A stretch of 64,000 nt of DNA from JAKQDH01 sp029558835. Lineage in GTDB: Bacteria; Planctomycetota; Phycisphaerae; UBA1845. The translations under genes and the position numbers were made by a program. Where the stretch lies: NCBI GenBank assembly GCA_035356615.1, contig DAOQSN010000009.1, positions 62,001-126,000 on the forward strand, given 5' to 3'. The notes under the pieces are model-generated. The model was not told the origin of the DNA and searched no databases. It was given only the letters and a program-made list of their open reading frames with translations. Positions 52,099 to 59,493 of this stretch are shown here, one piece after another (the first letter of the stretch is position 1; every line of letters begins with the position of its first letter).

Positions 52099-53358
52099 TC
52101 ACAGCAGGAAGCGGAAATAAACCACACTCCAGACGATCAGCCCGGCGCTCACCCAGCCCCGCCACCGGGTCACGCAGACCGGGGTGATCAGCGCCATCAG
52201 CACCGGCACGTAGTCCAGCGAATAGCGATTGTACCCGCGCTGGGTCGAGCCTGTCCCGTGCCATAGCAGCAGGGCCACGTAGATCACGACCACGGCCGCC
52301 AGCAATACGCGCTTCTTCGGGTCCCGCAGCAAGGCCGGCAAACACGGGAAGAGCCACAGCAGCAGCGGGCTGGTCCACCACAGGCCGACGCCCATTGTCG
52401 AGGGTCGCCAGTGCACCTCCGGGCGCCCCGCCACCTTGATCTCGTGGAGCTCCCAGAAGCCCAGGTTGGTCCAGTACAGGTTCCGCGGCACGTAGTGGGT
52501 GGAGAACAGCCCGTAGGTCCGTGCGTCCTGGGCAAACTGGTCGTCGCGCCCCTCGTAGTTCAGCAGGTAGCCGTCCTCGAGCGGGTTGGAGAACTTGAGC
52601 GTATTGAGCACCAGCGGCAACGCCACGATCACCGCCGTGCAGGCACCGGCCATCGCCAGCCGACTCCAGCGCCGCCCCGCCGGTGCGCCGGCCCAGGCGA
52701 GGTAGAAGAACGGCAGAGCATACGCCAGCGTCAACTGCCGCGACCACGACGCCACCGCGAGCCCCACACCCGCCAACCCCAGCCGCCCCTTCCCCAGGTA
52801 GGCGTGCACGAACAGCAGCACGCCGACCAAGGCCAGCATGTGGTTGATGTGGTAGGGCGCACACGTCTGGATGGCTTTGCGCGTCGCCTGCCAGGCCGAC
52901 GTCCCCGCGAATAACCCCACCGTCAGCAGCACGGCGTGCAACTCGGAGCCCGTCAGGCGGGCGAAGAGCGCGTACGCCAGCAGCGGGAGCGGCAGCGCCA
53001 GCAGCACGATGCACCAGTGCGGCACCCCGTTTCCCCAGGGTACGATCAGGGTGGCCACCATGGTGAACAGCGGCGGGAAGTAGCTGTAGACCCGCCCCTG
53101 GTACTCGGAAGTGTCCCACTCGCGCTGGGGCAGGTCGCAGCGCCCCTGCCACCAGGCCTGGGCTTCCCAGATCTGGACGTTCTCCAGCCCCCCGAAGACC
53201 ACGCGTGGTCGCCAGAGATTCGCCTCGTTGAGCCCCAGCAGGACCAGATAGACAAGCAACGCCCCCATCCACCACTGCCGCCGCGCGGCTGGCGCGTGCC
53301 CCGGCACCGGGTGCCCGGTTGCATCCCGCAGGTTGGCTACAGGATCGAGGTCGGTCAT
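52099..53358 (-). CDS. Glycosyltransferase-like multi-span membrane protein
   Basis: A 419-residue integral membrane protein with about ten spans, located between nuoE and nuoF. After the first span an acidic first loop contains EANLWRPRVVFGG and AQAWWQGRCDLPQREWDTSEY; similar ExxD-like acidic first loops are found in lipid-linked-sugar transferases of the GT-C type (PMT/ArnT/GT87). It lacks any complex I signature. Spacing of about 50 bp to nuoE and 36 bp to nuoF on the same strand puts it on the same transcript. Function unknown; the GT-C assignment is tentative. Confidence 0.75.
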   Translation of the reverse strand: MTDLDPVANLRDATGHPVPGHAPAARRQWWMGALLVYLVLLGLNEANLWRPRVVFGGLENVQIWEAQAWWQGRCDLPQREWDTSEYQGRVYSYFPPLFTMVATLIVPWGNGVPHWCIVLLALPLPLLAYALFARLTGSELHAVLLTVGLFAGTSAWQATRKAIQTCAPYHINHMLALVGVLLFVHAYLGKGRLGLAGVGLAVASWSRQLTLAYALPFFYLAWAGAPAGRRWSRLAMAGACTAVIVALPLVLNTLKFSNPLEDGYLLNYEGRDDQFAQDARTYGLFSTHYVPRNLYWTNLGFWELHEIKVAGRPEVHWRPSTMGVGLWWTSPLLLWLFPCLPALLRDPKKRVLLAAVVVIYVALLLWHGTGSTQRGYNRYSLDYVPVLMALITPVCVTRWRGWVSAGLIVWSVVYFRFLL

Positions 53359-53404
53359 GCTTCACTCGTGGCTCCGCATCCGCCGGGCCGGTTGCCGCAG
53401 TCGC

Positions 53405-54037
53405 TTACCCACTGCCCTTCTCGTGCACGCCACCGGTGCCGTTGCCCGCGCCCGGCTCACCGGGAGCAGACGACGGCGCATCGAAGAGAGTGCTCCGCTC
53501 ATACGCGAGGCGACCGTTGTCGGGATCAGCCAGAATCCGGGCCACGTCCTCCGGCCTGACCCGGCGGTGCAGCTTCTCTCCGATCAGCAGGCAGGGCCCG
53601 TGGTCACAGCCGGCCAGACAGTCCTCCGTCACCAGACTGTAGCGTCCGTCCGCGCTCGTGCCATGTTCGTCGATGCCCAGCAGCCGCTTGAGTTCCTCCA
53701 GCACGGCGTTGCCGCCCAGCACTTCGCAGGTCAGTCCGCGGCAGACCACGATGACCTGTGCGCCCTTCGGGTGGGTCCAGAAGTGCGTGTAGAAGGAGGC
53801 CGTGTCCAGCACGGCCGCCGGTGCGATGTCCAGCACCTCGGCCACCTCGACCATCGCCTGCGGCGGCACGTGGCCCAGGGCGTCCTGCACGATATGCAGG
53901 GCGGGCAGCAGGGCGGCCCGCTTCGTCTCATACCGGGCGAAGAACGAGCGGATCTTCTCGCGCACTGCCTCACTTAGCAGCGGCGCTGCGCCGGAGTCTC
54001 CTGCAGGTTGATTACGATCAATGGTCGGCCAAGCCAT
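53405..54037 (-). CDS. nuoE: NADH-quinone oxidoreductase subunit E
   Basis: A 210-residue thioredoxin-like subunit. The [2Fe-2S] cluster N1a ligands are CRGLTC (C-x4-C) and CLAGCDHGPC. The N-terminal helical part includes ALHIVQDALGHVPPQAMVEV and a TASFYTHFW strand typical of NuoE. The C-terminal 35 residues are proline/glycine-rich and non-conserved. It lies between nuoD, with a REPIN in the gap, and the membrane protein gene. Confidence 0.96.
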   Translation of the reverse strand: MAWPTIDRNQPAGDSGAAPLLSEAVREKIRSFFARYETKRAALLPALHIVQDALGHVPPQAMVEVAEVLDIAPAAVLDTASFYTHFWTHPKGAQVIVVCRGLTCEVLGGNAVLEELKRLLGIDEHGTSADGRYSLVTEDCLAGCDHGPCLLIGEKLHRRVRPEDVARILADPDNGRLAYERSTLFDAPSSAPGEPGAGNGTGGVHEKGSG

Positions 54038-54120
54038 GATTCTTGTTGGTCCTGGTAGGCGGTGCCCACCCTACGCCTGCCTCAATGTCTCCCACGAGCA
54101 ACCACGCCACGACGAAACCA

Positions 54121-54217
54121 GGGTGGCATGCCCAAGCCCGCCGAAGGCGGGCGCCGGCATGTTGCCACGTCGTCCACCCCCGAGGGCATGGCGGCGCTGC
54201 GCTTGGCCATGCCACCC
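54121..54217. repeat. REPIN-like palindromic element between nuoD and nuoE
   Basis: A 97-bp copy beginning GGGTGGCATGCCCAAGCCCG and ending GCGCTTGGCCATGCCACCC. It is followed directly by a simple tract with TTCTGAATTCTCAATTCTGC (54225-54262). Confidence 0.88.
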
Positions 54218-54258
54218 GCCGCTTTCTGAATTCTCAATTCTGCATTCTTCCCTCTCTT

Positions 54259-55539
54259 TCAGCGGTCCAGCTCGGCGGCGATGACATTCATCGCACTCAG
54301 CACGGCAATCACATCGCTGATCTGGTGTCCCACGACCAGTTTCTCGAAGCATTGATAATTGATGAAGCTCGGCGGCCGGCAGCGCGCCCGGTAGGGCGTG
54401 TTGCCGCCGTCGCTGACGAGGTAGAAGCCCAACTCGCCGTTGGCCGTCTCATTCGCACCGTACGCCTCGCCCACGGGCGGCGTATGCCCGCGGTTGGTCA
54501 TGATCTGTTCAAAGTGGTGAATGAGACCCTCGATGCTGAAGTACACCTCCGCCTTGTCGGGCAGGGTCTGCTTGTCATCGGGCAGCACGTTCACCGGCCC
54601 CGCGGGGATGTTATCCACAAGCTGCATGATGATGTGCGCCGACTGCCGGATCTCCTCGAGCCGGACGAGGTACCGGCCCAGGCAGTCGCCCCCGTCACTG
54701 ATGGGCACCTTGAACTCGACACCACGGGTGCCCTGGCCGTCCCAGTTGTCCGCGTAGCAAAGGTACGGTTCATCCTTGCGCAGATCGCGCCGCACGCCGC
54801 TCGCCCGGGCCAGCGGGCCGGTAACGCCCCAGTTGACCGCGTCGTCGCGGCTGAGGTACCCGATGTCCTTCGTCCGTTCGATGAAGATGCGGTTGCGCGT
54901 CAGCAGCTTCTCGAAGTCGACGATGGCCGGCGGCAGCACTTCGGTGCAGAAGTGCTTGACCATCTCCGCCCACCGCGGCCGGACGTCCTGCATGAGCCCG
55001 CCGACGCGCGTGTAGCTCGTCGTGAAGCGGTGCCCGCAGCACTCCTCGAAGATGTCGTAAATCAGCTCGCGGGCGTTGAAGAAATACATAAACGGCGTGT
55101 AGCCGCCCAAGTCGAGGCCGCTGCAGCCGACGCAGACGAGGTGGTCCTGGATGCGCGCCAGCTCGGCGATGATCGTGCGAATGGCCTTGCAACGCGGCGT
55201 GATCTCGATGCCGAAGAGCTTCTCGCAGGCGTGGTGCCAGGCGATGTTGTTGGCCATCGGCGAGACGTAGTTCATGCGGTCCGTCACGACGACGTACTGG
55301 TTGTAGTTCAGGTGTTCGCCGAGCTTCTCGAAGCCGCTGTGCAGGTAGCCGATGTGGACCGTACAACTTAACACGCGCTCGCCGTCGAGCTCGAGCACGT
55401 GCCGCAGCGTGGTGTGTGTGGCCGGGTGCTGCGGCCCGACGTTGAGCACCCAGACGTCGCTGCCGGGCTCCTCGGGGGCATAGGTGGTGCCGCCGAATGC
55501 CTGGGGGCGGGGACTTGTAGCGGGGATATCAGACATCAT
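54259..55539 (-). CDS. nuoD: NADH-quinone oxidoreductase subunit D
   Basis: A 426-residue subunit of the quinone-reducing module, homologous to the large subunit of [NiFe] hydrogenases without the nickel ligands. Conserved features are NVGPQHPATHTTLRHVLELD, IGYLHSGFEKL and the ubiquinone-site histidine/tyrosine region ARIQDHLVCVG and NARELIYDIFEE. The C-terminus carries the usual PP(S)FINYQCFEKLVVGHQISDV. Separate from nuoC, in contrast to the fused NuoCD of enterobacteria. Confidence 0.97.
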   Translation of the reverse strand: MMSDIPATSPRPQAFGGTTYAPEEPGSDVWVLNVGPQHPATHTTLRHVLELDGERVLSCTVHIGYLHSGFEKLGEHLNYNQYVVVTDRMNYVSPMANNIAWHHACEKLFGIEITPRCKAIRTIIAELARIQDHLVCVGCSGLDLGGYTPFMYFFNARELIYDIFEECCGHRFTTSYTRVGGLMQDVRPRWAEMVKHFCTEVLPPAIVDFEKLLTRNRIFIERTKDIGYLSRDDAVNWGVTGPLARASGVRRDLRKDEPYLCYADNWDGQGTRGVEFKVPISDGGDCLGRYLVRLEEIRQSAHIIMQLVDNIPAGPVNVLPDDKQTLPDKAEVYFSIEGLIHHFEQIMTNRGHTPPVGEAYGANETANGELGFYLVSDGGNTPYRARCRPPSFINYQCFEKLVVGHQISDVIAVLSAMNVIAAELDR

Positions 55540-55603
55540 CCGAATGCAGAATGCAAAAGTAAGAATGAAGAAGAAACATCATACCGCCGCGGCCGGGGTT
55601 GCC

Positions 55604-56140
55604 TCAGGCACTGTCCCGGTGGATGACCTCATAGTTCTCCCGTTCCCCCCGACCGCGGAGCGGGTAATCCTTGCGCAGGGGATGCGCGGGGAAGCCCTCC
55701 CAGGTCAGGATGCGCCGCAGGTCGGGATGTCCCGTAAACCGCACGCCGAACATGTCCCACACTTCCCGTTCCAGCCAGTTGGCACCCTGCCAGATGCCCG
55801 TGGCGCTCGGCACCTCCGGATCGGGGTCATTGACGAAACACTTGACCCAGAGGCGGTGACCCAAGGTCAGCGACAGCAGCGCGTAGGTCACGCCGAAGCG
55901 GTCCGTCGCCTCGGGGAAGTTCAGGTAGTCCACGCATGTCAGGTCACACAGTTGCTCGAACCGGCAGCGCCTGTCCTCGTAGAGAAACCGCATGACGCCC
56001 GCCAGCCGCGTCGGCGGCACGCGCACGCACACCTGTTCCTCTTCCGGCCGGCGCCCCGCCAGCAGCGGCGCTACCGCAAAGTCGACGTCCGGGAACGCCT
56101 CTTGCAGCGCCGTGATCACCCGCTGGACCGTCTTGGTCAC
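55604..56140 (-). CDS. nuoC: NADH-quinone oxidoreductase subunit C
   Basis: A 178-residue subunit starting at GTG 56140, which overlaps the nuoB stop as GTGA; a longer reading frame upstream of that overlaps nuoB and has no ribosome binding site. The signature WLEREVWDMFGVRFTGHPDL is intact, followed by RRILTWEGFPAHPLRKDYPL, as expected at the NuoB/NuoD contact. About 65 bp separate its stop from nuoD. Confidence 0.96.
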   Translation of the reverse strand: MTKTVQRVITALQEAFPDVDFAVAPLLAGRRPEEEQVCVRVPPTRLAGVMRFLYEDRRCRFEQLCDLTCVDYLNFPEATDRFGVTYALLSLTLGHRLWVKCFVNDPDPEVPSATGIWQGANWLEREVWDMFGVRFTGHPDLRRILTWEGFPAHPLRKDYPLRGRGERENYEVIHRDSA

Positions 56141-56727
56141 GACCGCGCCTCCGTCCCGATTTGCACCAGCTCCGCCGCAGGTTGTACCGTCAGGCGCAGA
56201 CCGCGACCACGCTCCCGGCTTGTCCGGATGCCTTCCTGTTCCACGATGCGCTGAACGGCCATGACGCCCTCCAGCAACGTCTCGGGCCGCGGCGGGCAGC
56301 CGGGTACATACACGTCCACCGGCAGGAACTGATCGATCCCCTGAATGACCGCGTAGGTGTCGAACACCCCGCCGGAACTGGCACACGCGCCCATACTGAT
56401 GACCCACTTCGGCTCGCACATCTGCATGTAGATCCGCTGGAGCACGGGCATCATCTTGATGGCCACCCGCCCGGCGCAAATCAGCAGGTCGCACTGCCGC
56501 GGCGTGAAACGCATCACCTCCGCCCCGAAGCGGGCAATGTCGTAGCGACTGGCACCCACGCCCATCAACTCGATGCCGCAACAAGCAGTCGCGAACGGCA
56601 GCGGCCACAGCGAGTTCTTCCGCGCCCAGTTCACTCCGTACTGGCGCAGCATATCCACCAGCGCGTCCAGCCGCGTCGTGAGGAACTCCTCCCTGCTGCC
56701 CTGATAGGTTGGTGCCGCCGCTTTCAT
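56137..56727 (-). CDS. nuoB: NADH-quinone oxidoreductase subunit B
   Basis: A 196-residue subunit binding cluster N2, the last iron-sulfur centre before quinone. Its ligands are the tandem cysteines in ATACCGIELM, the cysteine in GACASSGG and the one in VPGCPPRPETLLEG. The start at 56727 overlaps the nuoA stop as TGATG; an ATG further upstream in the same frame would overlap nuoA more deeply. The C-terminal 40 residues after QRIVEQEGIRT are not conserved. Confidence 0.97.
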   Translation of the reverse strand: MKAAAPTYQGSREEFLTTRLDALVDMLRQYGVNWARKNSLWPLPFATACCGIELMGVGASRYDIARFGAEVMRFTPRQCDLLICAGRVAIKMMPVLQRIYMQMCEPKWVISMGACASSGGVFDTYAVIQGIDQFLPVDVYVPGCPPRPETLLEGVMAVQRIVEQEGIRTSRERGRGLRLTVQPAAELVQIGTEARS

Positions 56728-57161
56728 CACTGGTTCCAGCGGAAGGCCCCGCGCAGCCACTCGTACGCTAGGCCGAAGACCAGCAGCCCGAAGAACAAGC
56801 CCATGCCGATCAGCAGAAAGCCTTTACCCGCTGCCTGCCCGCCGTCCAAAACCACAGGTGCGGCCGAGCCCGTGGCGGCGGCGTAGTACGCCTGCGCCCA
56901 CGGCCACAGGAAGACCACCTCCACATCGAACAGCAGAAACAGCAGTGCCACGAGGTAGAAGCGCAGGTTGAAGCGCCGGGCTGTGTCCTGCGCGATCGGC
57001 ATCCCGGACTCGTAGGGGCTGTCCTTGACCGGACCGCCGCGCTTGGGGCCCAGACCGTGTGCGACCGCCAGCGCGCCAACGGCGGCCGCGATGGCCAGCA
57101 GGATCGTCACGCCGATCGCGGTGTAGGGCTCCAGTGAGGCGATAACGGCGGGATTCACCAT
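56727..57161 (-). CDS. nuoA: NADH-quinone oxidoreductase subunit A
   Basis: A 144-residue three-span subunit, first gene of the operon. The conserved DSPYESGMPIAQDTARRFNLR loop follows TM1; TM2 contains FLLFDVEVVFLWPW with the conserved acidic residues. The ATG at 57161 is preceded by GAGAGGTGTG. The 650 bp upstream probably hold the operon promoter, though no clear -35/-10 pair was found. Confidence 0.96.
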   Translation of the reverse strand: MVNPAVIASLEPYTAIGVTILLAIAAAVGALAVAHGLGPKRGGPVKDSPYESGMPIAQDTARRFNLRFYLVALLFLLFDVEVVFLWPWAQAYYAAATGSAAPVVLDGGQAAGKGFLLIGMGLFFGLLVFGLAYEWLRGAFRWNQ

Positions 57162-57815
57162 CGTCACACCTCTCGCGCAAGCCGCCTGGCATGCCTGTGT
57201 CGAAAGAGGCACGCCGCAGTCCGGGACAGGCATGCTAACGCGACCCTGGCGGACTGTACAGGCGGCCGGGGGGCAATCCAACCCACGCTCGGACGCGCCA
57301 CGGTGTCGCCGATTCGCCGCCAACAGCGGGGCATAGCGTCGGACAGCGCAAGACCGGGGCCGCGGGACCGCGAGGATAGCAGGCAACAGGGTGAGGGCAG
57401 GAGGGCGCGCCGGTGGGTCGGGAAGCCGAAAGCCAAGGGGGCATGCGTATGAGGAGCGTGGCATGCCCAAGCCGAAGGCGCCGGTATGCGGTTGGCGCAC
57501 AGGTACCGGTGGGCGAGGGCGCCGGCGCTGAACCCGGCTGTGTCACCTGTGCTCGCGACCGTCGGTTTGTCTGCCGTAGCGAGCGAAGCGGCCCCACCTC
57601 GGCGAGTGACACCTCGTACCGCTTGACGTCGGGGAGACTCAGGCGGTTTCAACCTTGCCGCATCTACATGACCGTACGCATACGGGCGACGCCCAGGGTA
57701 GCACCGCACCGCGCGGGCTGCCCTAGACGATCGGCGCCGACGGGAGCAGGCCCGCGGTTCCATTGTGTCGCGGAATCGCGCACAGCCCCATAGGGCTGGG
57801 TCCCCGTTGCGGGGA
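57162..57815. other. Region upstream of the nuo operon
   Basis: About 650 bp between clpP and nuoA, both on the minus strand. It holds one half copy of the REPIN-like element (57456-57488). No gene or RNA was recognised; the nuo promoter should lie here. Confidence 0.5.
57456..57488. repeat. Half copy of the GGGTGGCATG palindromic element
   Basis: One arm (GCGTGGCATGCCCAAGCCGA, ending GGCGCCGGTATG) matches the left arm of the copies at 48690 and 54121. The inverted partner is missing on both sides. Confidence 0.75.
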
Positions 57816-58424
57816 TCACGTCGCGGGCATGCGCTCCAACACAGAGTCAGCCAGGCCGTACTCAACCGCCTCCCGGGCGTCGAGCCACTTGTTGCGGTCG
57901 CAGTCCTTCTCGATCTGGGTGACCGGTCGGCCGGTACGGCCGGCGAGGATCTCGTACAACGCCTTACGCAGGCGGATGATCTCCTCGGCCTCGATCGACA
58001 GGTCGGTCGCGGGGCCCTGCAACACGCCGCCGATGAGGGGCTGATGCAGCAGCACGCGGGCGTTGGGGAGGCAGTAGCGCTTGCCCTTGGCGCCACCGCA
58101 CAAGATGACGGCCCCCATGCTGGCGGCCATGCCAACGTTATAGGTGGCCACGGAGCAGCGCAGGTACTGCATGGTGTCGTAAATGGCCATGCCGGCCGAC
58201 ACCGTGCCCCCGGGGCTGTTGACGTACAGGTGGATGTCCGCCTTCGGGTCCTCGTTGGAGAGGAACAGCAACTGGGCGACGATGAGGTTGGCCACGTCAT
58301 CGTCGATGCCGCCCGTGAGGAAGACGACGCGGTCCTTCAGCAGCCGCGAGAAGATGTCCATCTCGCGGTCGCCACGCCCGGTGCTCTCGATGACAAACGG
58401 TACCCGCTGATTGATCACGGCCAT
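57816..58424 (-). CDS. clpP: ATP-dependent Clp protease proteolytic subunit (copy 1)
   Basis: A 202-residue serine peptidase that forms a tetradecamer with a Clp ATPase. The catalytic triad is seen as Ser in VGMAASMGAVIL, His in LLHQPLIGG and Asp in DCDRNKWLD. Substrate-binding YVNSPGGTVSAGMAIYDTMQ is intact. It lies downstream of the second clpP, with a gap of about 190 bp holding repeats. No ClpX or ClpA gene is adjacent; the next genes are nuo. Confidence 0.95.
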   Translation of the reverse strand: MAVINQRVPFVIESTGRGDREMDIFSRLLKDRVVFLTGGIDDDVANLIVAQLLFLSNEDPKADIHLYVNSPGGTVSAGMAIYDTMQYLRCSVATYNVGMAASMGAVILCGGAKGKRYCLPNARVLLHQPLIGGVLQGPATDLSIEAEEIIRLRKALYEILAGRTGRPVTQIEKDCDRNKWLDAREAVEYGLADSVLERMPAT

Positions 58425-58466
58425 GACTGCTCGCCTGTGCTGCTGACCTTGAGAGTTCCCAGCATA

Positions 58467-58562
58467 CCCCCCTCCCTTACAGGGAGGGGTCGGGGGAGGG
58501 TCGGAGCGCCACTGCGTTCCCCCTCACCCGATCCTCTCCCCAAGAGGGGGAGAGGGGTTCCC
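58467..58562. repeat. CCCTCCC/GGGAGGGG and CCTCTCCCC/GGGGAGAGG tract
   Basis: Two palindromes in tandem: CCCCTCCCTTACAGGGAGGG and, 40 bp further, CCTCTCCCCAAGAGGGGGAG. Closely related in sequence style to the repeat at 10665, but with its two parts separated. Confidence 0.7.
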
Positions 58563-58614
58563 TTCGGTGTCGGTTACCGAAACCGACCATGTCGTCGAGG
58601 TTACGTGTGGTTCG

Positions 58615-59241
58615 CTAACCTTCTGCCTTCTCTTTCTTCTTCTTCGGGTCCTCGTAGAGGACTTCGTCCACGATGCCATAGGCGCGGGCTTCCTCTGCGT
58701 TGAGGTAACGGTCCCGCTCGGTGTCTTCCGTCACCTGCTCCAACGCCTTGCCCGTGCATTTGGCGATGATGCCGTTGAGCCGCTGCTTGTCGCGGAGAAC
58801 CTCTTCGGCCTGGATGCGGATGTCCTCGGCCTGCCCGGTGATGCCGCCATACGGCTGGTGCAACATGACCTTGGCGTTGGGCAGGATGTACCGCTTGCCC
58901 TTGGTGCCGGCCATCAGGATGACGGCCGCCCCGCTGGCGGCCTGCCCGATGCAGTACGTGGCGACCTCGCAGCCCATGAACTGCATCGTGTCATAGACGG
59001 CCAGGGTCTGATCCACCAGCCCACCCGGCGAGTTGATGTACACGTGCACGTCCTGGTTGCGCTTGATCGACTGCAAGTACAGAAGCTGCTGAATGACGAT
59101 GCTGGCCGTGCGCTCCAGTATCGGACCCGCCAGAAAGATGATGCGGTTCTCCAGGAGCATGTCCGACAGCGACATCTCCCGAGTGCGCTGATAGGGCGGA
59201 TACTGGTTGAACGTTGGCAACGGTCCGAACACGTGGTCCAT
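58615..59241 (-). CDS. clpP: ATP-dependent Clp protease proteolytic subunit (copy 2)
   Basis: A 208-residue ClpP with the triad in IGQAASGAAVIL (Ser), MLHQPYGG (His) and DTERDRYLNAEEA (Asp). It differs from copy 1 in having GAA instead of MGA after the serine and in a C-terminal lysine-rich tail (DPKKKKEKAEG). The two may form mixed rings, as known for paired ClpP1/ClpP2 in other bacteria. It follows tig on the same strand after about 250 bp. Confidence 0.95.
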   Translation of the reverse strand: MDHVFGPLPTFNQYPPYQRTREMSLSDMLLENRIIFLAGPILERTASIVIQQLLYLQSIKRNQDVHVYINSPGGLVDQTLAVYDTMQFMGCEVATYCIGQAASGAAVILMAGTKGKRYILPNAKVMLHQPYGGITGQAEDIRIQAEEVLRDKQRLNGIIAKCTGKALEQVTEDTERDRYLNAEEARAYGIVDEVLYEDPKKKKEKAEG

Positions 59242-59493
59242 GATTGCTCCCTCAATCCTGCACTATGGGCGGCACTGCAGTCCGGCAGCGACACCGCCCT
59301 CGGGGCGGCGCCAGCCGTACCGCCGCGGAGTTTCCCCTTGTTTCCTTCGGCAGAAACCGGCCCCGGCCGCGAATTGCAGCAGCCTGGAGGGGGTTCGCCC
59401 CCGTTGCCGCTCGTAACCTACGGCGATAGCTGGGCTTACGAAACACCGCGAGGGCGCGGCGGCAGGGAATCCTGCCCCCCGCCGCCAGGACGG

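Noticed and set aside
52055..53365. An alternative 436-codon minus-strand frame over the membrane protein gene
   Set aside because: Its translation is Gly/Arg/Ala-rich without membrane spans. The chosen frame has regular hydrophobic segments and a sensible start and stop.
48571..54352. Small frames with the recurring peptides MPKPKAPAC or GMAKRSAAMP-like phrases
   Set aside because: The phrases are translations of the REPIN-like arms (GGCATGCCCAAGCC.. and GGCATGGCCAAGCG..), occur in several frames and on both strands and are not conserved proteins.
56141..56608. A long N-terminal extension of NuoC
   Set aside because: It would lie in another frame over nuoB and has no complex I similarity; the GTG at 56140 overlaps the nuoB stop as expected for coupled genes.
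57164..58300. A 378-codon minus-strand frame overlapping clpP
   Set aside because: It is in another frame than the fully conserved ClpP and its residues are mostly Ser, Arg, Pro and Cys, as expected of a shadow.
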